64,000 bases of DNA from Pyropia yezoensis (lineage: Eukaryota; Rhodophyta; Bangiophyceae; Bangiales; Bangiaceae), in contig CM020618.1 of assembly GCA_009829735.1 (NCBI GenBank), positions 15,790,846 through 15,854,845 on the forward strand, given 5' to 3'. The notes under the pieces were generated by a model. That model saw nothing but the letters and a program-made list of their open reading frames with translations, had not been told where the DNA came from and ran no database searches. Positions 56,032 through 64,000 of this stretch are shown here, piece by piece. Positions within the stretch are counted from its first letter, which is position 1; each line of letters opens with the position of its first letter. The translations under genes and the position numbers were made by a program.

Positions 56032-57827
56032 GCCACAACAGACGGAGGCACGGGGCTCGAGTGAAAGGAGCCGAACTCAGGATGTATATCCGCCATCGCA
56101 ACCACACGATCTCCGCTCAGCAACTGGCGAGCGTAAAGCTCCTGGAAAGCCGCACAAGAGGGCAAAGCGACCCCACTGCTGGCGGCTGATGCAGGCCGGT
56201 CGGGCACGGCCTTGCTAGTACCATCAGTGCCGCGCGCGCCATCGCCATCGCCGGCTAGCAGCCCCGGTGGCCGTGCCTCCACAGCGTCTTCCCCATCCTT
56301 CCCACTAGGAGTACCCACGACGCTCCTTGTGGCAGGTGGGCCTTGGCCGGGTGTCGCAACCCCCGACGTCGAGGTTGGTGGCGTCGCTGCACCCCGTCGC
56401 GCAGCCATGGCTTCCTCCTGCGGGCCAGCTTGGTCGCCAGTCGTCTTGCATGGCTGCTCACCCGTCGCGGGCGCCGTCCGCGCCGCCACGGCCGCACCCC
56501 CACGGCCACGTTTCCGCTTAACACTCTTCTTGGTTGGCGACGGCGACGGTCGAGGACGAGTGACCATCTCCGTTGGGGCCTTCGCACCGGCACAGAACTG
56601 GGCCAGCAACCACAGAAAAAACGGGTCCCGGTCGTGCTTCATCAATAGGATGACGGCAAAGACGTCGTTGGTCTTCATGTCGTGCGAGTTGTTGAACATG
56701 GGCGTCTTGAGCGCCACTGAAGTGCCGCCCGACGTCCTGTAGTGCACTGTCACGTTTCGGACAGCTTCCGGCGTCAGCTGCGGGAACGTGTGGTTGACCT
56801 TTTTCCTCGCGTCCTCGTTGTCAACCGCGCGCTTGTCCAGCGTGTCGATGACGTACTTTTACAGCGCAGAGAAGTCCTTCAGATGGTCTCTCAATGACAC
56901 GTCACGGCCAGGATGGAGCAGCTCCGTCAGCGTCTCGCTCCGGAGGGCGTTCGTGATTTTCACTGTCCACGGCGCTGGAACGGGCGGCTCGCGTCGCGCC
57001 GCTCCCCGTCCCGTCGGGAACAGCATGCGCTGAGGAGGGACTATGAGGCCGGGAATCTTGAACGAAGATGCTAAGAAGAACTCCCGGTCGGGAGCTGGGG
57101 AAGCTTCGCGGTCGATCCGCGCTGCCGACATCTGGCTAGCGGTGCAGGCATAGCGCATGCCGTCGTTCGCCTGCTCCTGAACGTCTGCCAAAGCCCCACG
57201 GTTAAGAGCGCCTGCTGCGAGAGAGCTCGCCGTTGGTGCATCAGAGTCGGGCGCTGGTGTCGGCTCGGGCGCGACGCTCACGTTCACGCTGAGTCTGCGT
57301 CCATCGTCCAGCAGTTGTGCAGCGCCCGCCCCGTCCTCGCCCTTTTTTTGGCCAGCTGCATCCCCGTCGGCGCCATCATCGCCGACAGGTTCCAACTGGT
57401 CGAGCGTGTCATCTTCCGCCTCTCCCTCGCCGCCAGCAGCGGCTCCGTCAGGATCGGCATGAATCTCTGCCAGAGATGCCGCAACGGTGTCTGCGGGCGG
57501 AGCGGTGGGCCCGGGGTTCTGTTGCCGCTCCAGTGCCAGTTGTTGCAGCGCAGAAGCAAGGCTCTCCACGCCAAAAGAGATCTGGGTCTCAATCTCCGCG
57601 CTCACCTCAACTTCCTCGGCGAGTCCAGCGTACCCCGAGGCGTACAGTAGTAGACTGCCAGGCCCTTCCACGCGTGAGAGCGTCACGGATACGAGGACCT
57701 CATTGTCCGTACAATGCTGCAGCTTGGCGCACGTCTCCTGAACCACGCGCGCCAGGTAGACGAAGGCGTGACTGGACGTCATGCCCAGTGAACTCGCGGC
57801 TCCAAAACAAGATGCCAACATGTCCAT
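55935..57827 (-). pseudogene. Minus-strand protein of unknown function with one in-frame TAA
   Basis: From ATG at 57825-57827 the frame runs to 55935 with a single TAA at 56859-56861. Both sides of the stop are coherent: VSLRDHLKDFSAL before it and KYVIDTLDKRAVDNEDARKK after it, so a point mutation (CAA to TAA is the simplest) is likely. N-terminal part: helical, with TSSHAFVYLARVVQETCAK; then an acidic Asp/Glu/Gly/Ala-rich linker; then a conserved-looking block (VKITNALRSETLTELLHPGR to MKHDRDPFFLWLLAQFCAG). After that comes a basic Lys/Arg segment (KKSVKRKRGRGG), possibly a nuclear localisation signal, and a low-complexity Pro/Thr/Ala region. No family recognised. It converges with the helicase gene and may belong to the same mobile element. 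Confidence 0.5.
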
Positions 57828-57839
57828 ACTGGCCCGCAC

Positions 57840-59939
57840 AGCCAGCAGCTTGCGGATGCCCGCTTGCCAACACGCCGGCCGGCACCTGCGCCGGCGGCAG
57901 GCGAGCGGCAGCAGTCTCGCCTGCCGGAGACCGGCCAGCGGCAGCCACAGCTGCTGCCGGCAACCAGCAAACGGCTGCAGCGGGCGACGGCGGCAAACAG
58001 CGGCGGCCGCGGCAGGCGGCGGCGGTGGGGGAAGGCGGGCGGCCGCGGCCGGCGGCGGGTGGCCGCGGCCGGCAGCTGATAGTGGCGACCACGGCCGGCG
58101 CCGGCGGCGCGCCGCGGCGCCCGCAGCGGCGGCGACGGAGGCCTACAGCCGCGGCGGAAGACAAGGGCGCGAGTTGGAAGTCCCAGCCAGCTGGGGCGAC
58201 GTGAAGATGCGGCCGCGGCGGGTTGTAATGGAGGCTAGGGGTAGCTGCGCTCGGTAGCAGTGGTAGGCGGCGGCGACCGCGGGCGGCCGCGGCGGGCGAC
58301 GGCGGCGGCGCGCCGTGGCGATGGCCAGAGCCGCCGAGCACGGCCGGCTACGGAGGCCAGTGACGGCGCCGACCAGCCGCGACCTCACCTGGCGTCGTCG
58401 GCTGCCAGAGGTGACGGCCGCTGGTGGCGGCGACGGGCTGCGGGCACCTGTCGGCCGCAGCGGTGGGCGTCGGCAGCGGACGGGAGAACGCAGTCGATGG
58501 CGGCGCCAGCGAGCGGCGGCCGTGGCCAGCCGCGGTGTCGACAAGTGGTGGCGCTGGCGGAACGCAGAATGGCCGGGCCTGCGCGCAGCACCGGCCAGCT
58601 GCGGCGGCAGCGGGTGGCGGCAGTGAGAGGTTGCTGAGGGACTCGGTCCGTAAACACCGGCAGGCGCCGGAAGCGACCGCGGGCCGTCGCTGCCGCCGTA
58701 GGCAGTGGGCGCGCTGGCGGCCGTGGAGGCCGCAGCCACACGCGGCGACCGCGGCAGCCTGGGGCAGCCGGCAGCTGCGCCGTCTGCCGGCAGTGGGTGG
58801 CGATAGGCGCGCCCGGGGCAGGCGGCTGCGCTCACGGCAGCGGTGGCCCACGCGCCGGCAGCAAGCGCCAGCAGCGGCGGCTGCAACACGCGGCAGCGGT
58901 GACAGGCACGCGAGGAGACCGTGGCAGGCGGTGAGGCCGACGGGGGACGACCGCGGCGGAACCGCGGCCGGCGGCGCCAAACAACAGCTGGGCTACCGGC
59001 AAAGGTAGGCGACAGAGACAGTAGCGAGCGGCTGCAGCGGCCACGGTGGGCAACGGTGGCGGTGGCGGGCGCCGGCGGTGGTCGGCGGCAGCGGCCAACG
59101 GCGGCAGCGGCGGCGACCGTGGCGGTAGCGAGCGCCGGCGGTCACCGGCGGCGGCGGCAGCCGCCAAATGCGTCTGCAGCCGGTTGCGGCCGGCGATGGC
59201 CTGTGATGGTAACCAGCTGCGGCGGCTGCTACCAGCTGCGGCCGGCGCCGGTGGGCGGCGGCGGCAGCCAGCGGCGGTGCCCGCTACCGGCTGCGGCCGG
59301 CACCGGTGGCCGTCGGCGGCAGGCGACGGCGGCAGCGGCGTGGACGGTGGCGGTGGCGGGCGGTGGCGGTCGCCGCGGCAGCCAGCGGTGCCGGCGCCGG
59401 CGCCGGCGGGCGACGGCGGCGGTGGCGGGCAGTGGCGCCGACGCCGTGTAGCGCGCCTTCGCGCGCGCTCGGTTGGTAATGGAAGGGAGGAGCGCCGACA
59501 GCGCCGGGCGGCCGATCAGCGAGCGCAGGGGCGGAAGGCGACGACGGCGGGCGGTCGCGGCCAGGGCGCGGTGGGCGACGGGGGCGGGGTGTGCGATGAC
59601 GGCGGGCGACGGCGGGCGACGGTGGGTGGGTGCGGGGTGACACCCAGGCGGCATGACCCCTCGGTGGGAGGTCCACGTGGCGGGCTGTGGGGGGCACGTG
59701 TCTGCCCGGCAGCTTAACTTCTGGGGGTTGTGTAAGCTATCAGAACAGCCAATAGAATTCGAATGCCAGGGTGCGATACACGTGGCGTGCAGGTCTAGGA
59801 TGGATTGTAGGCTGCTATTACCTCACTTGGGGGGCCGACCTCGCGCGGGCGGGCGCGGTCCGCGCCTATCTCTCACTCTCTCTCTCTCTCTCTCTATGTC
59901 TCTTCCTCCGTCTCTCGCTGTTTCTATGCTTGCCTCCGC
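57840..59939. repeat. Extremely GC-rich low-complexity region
   Basis: About 2.1 kb made largely of GGC/GCC-type triplets, with short imperfect tandem blocks such as CTGCGGCCGGCACCGGTGG recurring around 59220-59310. Composition makes long frames open on both strands; none shows a motif. A CT dinucleotide run (about 59873-59896) closes the region. Confidence 0.6.
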
Positions 59940-60571
59940 CTACAGTTGCACGCTGTCTACCCTCTGTTTGGGGCCGCCGCGGCGGCGGTGGCGGCCCCGG
60001 CCGTGGCGGTGGAGTCGGCGGCAGCGGCGGCGGCCGCCGTCTCCCCGCCTGGCGGTGGTGGCAACGGCAGCGGCGGCGGCGGGTGGTGGAGGGATGGAAG
60101 GAGGGGCTCCCAGCCACGTCCGCCATCCCCCCCCCCCCCCCCCCCCCCCCCCTTCAGCCGCGCCGCCTGGCACCGCCAGTGGCGGCCGCCTCGGCAGCGA
60201 CAGCGGCCCCGTCGGGGGCACCGCGGGGTGGGGCGTCCAGGCAGCGCCCCGCTCGTCGCTGCCGCCGCCGTCGCTGCTGCCGCCGCTTCCGCCCGCCGCC
60301 GCCGCCGCTGCCACCTCTGACGCTGCCGCCGTCTCTGCCGACGGGGGTGCCCCCGCTGTCGAAACGGGCGCGGTCGGTGGCGGCGGCAGCGGTGCGGGCG
60401 CCGCGCCCCCCGCCGCACTCACAGAGGACCCTGCGGGCGTCGCCGACGGGGCGGCGGCGGCGCTCCCGCCAGCAGACCCGCCCGGCGCGCTGCCGCCAGC
60501 GCCCCCACCCGACGGCCCCCCGGGCTGCGCCGCTGCGGCCGCCGCCGCAGGGGAAGGCTCGCCGCCACCAC

Positions 60572-60610
<39 letters not shown>

Positions 60611-63600
60611 CCCCACTCCCCCCCCCCCAACAGGCCCCTCCCCCTGGGCGGATGGCGGCGCCCACCGCCCGCCCCGCCCCCGCGGCCGCCTCCCGCACCG
60701 CCGCCGCGGCCGCCCGCACCGCCGCGGTCGTGGCCTGCGGGGCTGTGGCGGTGGGGGTGGCCGTCGGCGGGGCGCCGGCGGCGGCGGTGGGGGTGGCCTG
60801 CACGGCGGCGGCGGCGGCGGCGGCGGCGTCTGGGGTGGGCGCCGCGGCGCCGCCACTGCCACCCTCCGCGAGCCGCGCGGCAGCCTCCCGCCGGAGATAG
60901 TAGCGGTCGACGGCGGCGGCGGCGCGCCAGACGTTGGTGGACTGCAGGGGGTAGTAGGGCGGTATGGTCGCCGTCTCGGCGGCGGTGTCTCCGGTAGCCG
61001 CAGCGGCGGCGGCGTCAGCGGCGTCAACGGCGGCAGCGGCAGCGGCGTCAGCGGCGTCGCCGGCGGCAGCGACAGCGGCGGCGTCAGCGGCAGTGGCAGC
61101 GGCGGTGGCGTCGTCGGCGGCGGCGGCGGCCGCCGCCGCCGCCGCCCCGCGCGGGCGTGCGTGCGCCCCGCGCGGGCGTGCGACGAGCGCCACCACGTGG
61201 CGGCGGAGCTCGTGCAGCAGCTCCGCCTCCACCCCCGCCAGCCGCTCCGCCACCCGCGCGCCGTCGGCGGCCATGACCGCCGAGCGGGCGGCGGCCCAGT
61301 CGGCGGCGGCACCCACCTGCGCGCCCGCCGCCGCCGCGCCGGCGGCGGCCCCCCGGATGCCGTGCCGGATGAGCAGGTCGGCGGTGCGGTTGTCGACGGC
61401 CACGTTGAGGGCGTCAAGGAGGGGCGACGCCACCACCGCCCACCGCCGCACCCGCGGCATGCGGCCGCCCGTCAGGGCGCGGGCGGTGGCGGCCTTGCGC
61501 GCCACGTCCGCCGCCGCCACCGCCGCCATCCGGATGTGGTAGCCGGTGCTGATGCCGGCGGCGGTACCGAGGCCGCCGCCGCCGGCGGTGCCCTGCAGAA
61601 AGTCCACCATTGACGCGGTGCGGGCGTGCGCCAGCGCCGCCGCCGCCACCGCCGCGTCGTCGGCGGCGGCGTTGATCGCCCGCTCCGCGGCGGCGTGGTC
61701 GTCGGCCGCGGCGGCAACGGCGGTGGCCAGCCGCCGCCAGCCGGCGCGCTCCCGCAGGAGCTCACACGCGGCGGGGGTGAGCTTGTGGGGGCGAATCGCC
61801 ATGAGCGTCATGGCCGCGGCCTGCACGCGGGCCGTCGACAGGGCCGCGTCGCCCACCGCCACGTCCAGCCGGTTGTACGCCACGGCGGCGGCCTGCAGCT
61901 CCGCGGCCGCCGCCCGCATGGCCCGCGCCGCGGCCGCAACGGCGTCGGCGGCGGCGGCGGCTGGCCCGCCGCTGGGGCTGCCACTTGCTGCGGCACCCGC
62001 AGCGGCGCCCGCGCCTTGGTCTGTGCCGCCTCTGGTGGCGCCTGTACTGGCATCGTCGCCGCGGGCATGGCCAGGCTGCCCGCCGGCCGCCCCCGCGCCT
62101 GCTGTGGCCGTTGTCCCCGCCGCCATGGATGCCAAAGGCCCGCCGCTGCTGCTGGAGCCCGCCCCCAAGAGACCGCTGCTGCTGCTGCTACTGGAGCGCG
62201 CCTCCCAAGCGGCATTCCCCCCCCCGCAGGTGCCGCCGTGGGTGTCTCCCCGGTGAGGGGGGGTGACGGACGCTGCTGGCGCCAAAGGGGAGGGGGCCGG
62301 CCCGCCGCCGGTGCTGCTGCATGCCGCCTCCCCAGCGGTCCCCCCTACCCCCCCAATGCCACCGCTGGTGGCGACGGTGCTGGCGTCCCCCCAGCGGCCG
62401 AGGCCGTCCTGCCCGCCCCCCCCCCCCACGCCCGGTGAGGCCGCGACGCCCGTCCCCACAAACCCCTCAGGCCGGACGCTGCTGCTGCTGGGGCCCGCCC
62501 CCCCAGCGTCCCCCCCCCCCCCCCGCTGCTGCCCTCTGTGGCGCCCGGCGACAGGAGGTGCCAGGGCCCACCGTTTAGCCGCCACACCTTGCCCTTCCGG
62601 CGACGGCTGGCGCGGACGCCCTCGCCCCCCGCCGCCCCCCCCCCCGCCTCAAGGCGGGAACCCCCCCCCCCCTCCCCCCCCGCGGGGGCTGTGCGCCCCC
62701 CCCCCCCCCACCGCCCCCCCCTCCCCATCTGCCGGCGGCTGCTGCCCGTCGGTGGCCACCCCCGCTGCCGCCGCCGCCGCCGCCGCCGCGGCTGCCGCGT
62801 CGTGGACGTCCCGCAGCGCCCACACGCGGCGGATGGCGCCGTCGACGGCGCGGGCGGCGGCGGCGCGGCGGTCGGCCAGCTGGGCGGGGGTGCCGAGCGT
62901 CGGGTCGGCGGCCTGCGCGTCGAGGATGGCGGCGTAAAAGTAAAAGTCGCGGCGCGCCGCCACCGCGACGGGCGTCTTGGCCAGCCGCCGGGTGCGTGCG
63001 AGGAGCGCCGCCGCGTCCAGCGGGGGGGGCCCCCCGCCGCTGCTGCCGCTGCCGCCGCCGCCGCCGCCGCCGCTGCCGCCGCCACCGCCGTTACCCCCGC
63101 CGCCGCCGTCACCCCCGCCGTCACCCCCGCCGCTGCCGCCACCGCCGCTGCTGTCACCGTCGCCGCCGCCGCTGCTGCCTGCCGCGCCCCCGTCACGGCG
63201 CCACGCGGCGGCGCGCGGCCCCCCGCGCGGCGGCGGCACGGGCCGCCCCGGCACCACCCGCGGCGGCGGCCACCCCCCCACCGCCGCCGCCGCCGCCCGC
63301 GCGGCCGCCGCCCGCGCCGCCGCCGCCGTGGCCGCCACCCCCGGCGGCGGCGGCGGCGGCGGCAGCGCCCCCATCCGCGGCGCGCACAGCAGCATCCGGT
63401 CACAGGCGTCTGCCCAGGGGGCGGCTGGCCAGGCGGCCTTGCCCGCGCCCCAGTCCCCCCTCCCCCCCCCCCCCCCCGCGCCGCCGCCGCGGCCGCCGCC
63501 GCCGCCGATGGCGGCGGGCGCGGCGATGGCGGCAGCAACGGCGGCGGCGCCGGCGGCGGCCGCCGCGGCGGTGCCCGTCGGGTCCCCCCCCGCGGGGGTG

Positions 63601-63686
63601 CGCGCCGCAGCGGCGGCGGCGGCGGCGGCGGCGGGGGCGGTGAGGGCGGCCCGGATGGCGGGGAGGTGCGGGTTGGCCGCCCGCAC
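59940..63686 (-). CDS. Ala/Gly/Pro-rich protein of unknown function (frame broken in a homopolymer)
   Basis: One minus-strand frame runs from 63686 to 59940, except for stop codons in a C/G-homopolymer area around 62585-62651, where sequence errors are likely. Despite low complexity it contains islands with normal composition: TRRLAKTPVAVAARRDFYFY and LGTPAQLADRRAAAARAVDG near 62830-62990; AYNRLDVAVGDAALSTARVQ, MTLMAIRPHKLTPAACELLR near 61750-61880; STGYHIRMAAVAAADVARKA; DALNVAVDNRTADLLIRHGI near 61370-61430; and IPPYYPLQSTNVWRAAAAVD near 60900-60965. These alternate with poly-Ala, poly-Gly and Pro/Gly tracts. No family recognised. It could be a host gene of two or more exons. The start is unknown, and the gene may extend beyond the window. 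Confidence 0.45.
60127..60152. repeat. Poly-C tract
   Basis: 26 consecutive C bases inside the coding region of the Ala-rich protein; similar runs of C or G occur near 62500-62720 and 63730-63870. Their lengths should not be trusted. Confidence 0.85.
60561..60610. repeat. CCG triplet microsatellite
   Basis: An almost pure run of CCG/CCA units encoding a poly-Gly stretch on the minus strand. Confidence 0.8.
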
Positions 63687-64000
63687 GGGGAGGTAGGCGG
63701 GGTAGTCGACGGCGGCGGTGGGGTAGTCGGCAACGGGGGGGAGGGGGGGGGGGGGGGCGAGGAGGGGTGGGGGGGGGTGGGGGTGGGGGTGGGGGGGAGT
63801 CGCCAGGCTTGGGGCCAGCAGCCGCCACCGCGGGGGGGTGGGCGGGGGGGGGGGGGGGGGGCAGGGGGGGGGCCACGCCCCCAGTCCTGCCGGTTGGCAC
63901 CGCCAAGATACCCGAGGGGCCCCTGGCAGACGGCAGGGGCGGCCGGCGCGGCAGCACGCCGGCGGCGGGCAAGGATGGTGGGGGGGTGGGCAGGGGGGGG
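63687..64000. other. G-homopolymer-rich end of the window
   Basis: About 310 bp with many runs of eight or more G. No gene can be supported; frames here depend on uncertain run lengths. Confidence 0.5.

Noticed and set aside
54232-56861. Non-standard genetic code in which TAG and TAA encode Gln
   Set aside because: Gag, pol and antisense ORFs here end normally at TAG, TAA and TGA, and the in-frame stops are single events.
57317-58204. Plus-strand Arg/Pro-rich frame over the end of the unknown minus-strand gene
   Set aside because: Antisense shadow of a coherent minus frame, then GC-repeat translation.
59653-60997. Long plus-strand frames opposite the Ala-rich gene
   Set aside because: Low-complexity Pro/Arg/Ala translations created by GC-rich codon shadowing; the minus frame has the ordinary-composition islands.

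Overview
This window looks like nuclear DNA from a GC-rich alga. A red alga of the Bangiales type is my best guess, with another GC-rich alga possible. The basis is chromodomain Ty3/gypsy elements, a KDZ-type transposase, a canonical GT..AG intron in a helicase gene, and a very GC-rich right end encoding Ala/Gly/Pro-rich protein. No ribosomal RNA gene, intact host housekeeping gene or prokaryotic operon was recognised, so the taxonomic guess is inference only.

Layout. About 47 kb on the left is a nest of LTR retrotransposons. Three families can be told apart. Family C (fragments at 1-504 and 40390-47522) is a host remnant. Family B element B1 (505-40389) has 468-bp LTRs. Its gag was split by family A element A1 (1226-31726, 572-bp LTRs, target duplication AGCAG). 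The pol of A1 was in turn split by a minus-strand family A array, A2 (5652-26488, target duplication CTACG), which has three LTRs and two complete internal regions. A second, heavily deleted family B copy, B2 (41445-46136, minus strand), lies to the right. Removing the insertions gives full-length elements of about 9.66 kb (A1) and 9.38 kb (B1). A 500-base run of N at 8501-9000 is flanked by the same 1.6 kb on both sides, so one accessory ORF is artificially duplicated.

How the elements work. Each has LTR, primer-binding site, gag (capsid plus CCHC knuckle), pol (protease, reverse transcriptase, RNase H, integrase, chromodomain), then a long ORF on the opposite strand facing pol, then polypurine tract and LTR. 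In A and B, gag ends in the same cassette: slippery heptamer GGGAAAC, one sense codon, stop, and a hairpin-forming sequence. Pol lies in the -1 frame, so programmed -1 frameshifting is strongly indicated. The antisense ORF is the main unexplained component: families A and B, whose gag and pol are clearly diverged, encode recognisably homologous antisense proteins in the same place.

From 47.5 to 57.8 kb lie a KDZ-superfamily transposase-like gene, a short-unit GC-rich tandem repeat, a PIF1-like helicase pseudogene with one intron and two nonsense codons, and a minus-strand gene of unknown function with one in-frame TAA. They may be parts of one decayed large DNA transposon. From 57.8 kb to the end the sequence is extremely GC-rich, with homopolymer and CCG tracts, and contains a long minus-strand Ala/Gly/Pro-rich coding region with a few conserved-looking islands.
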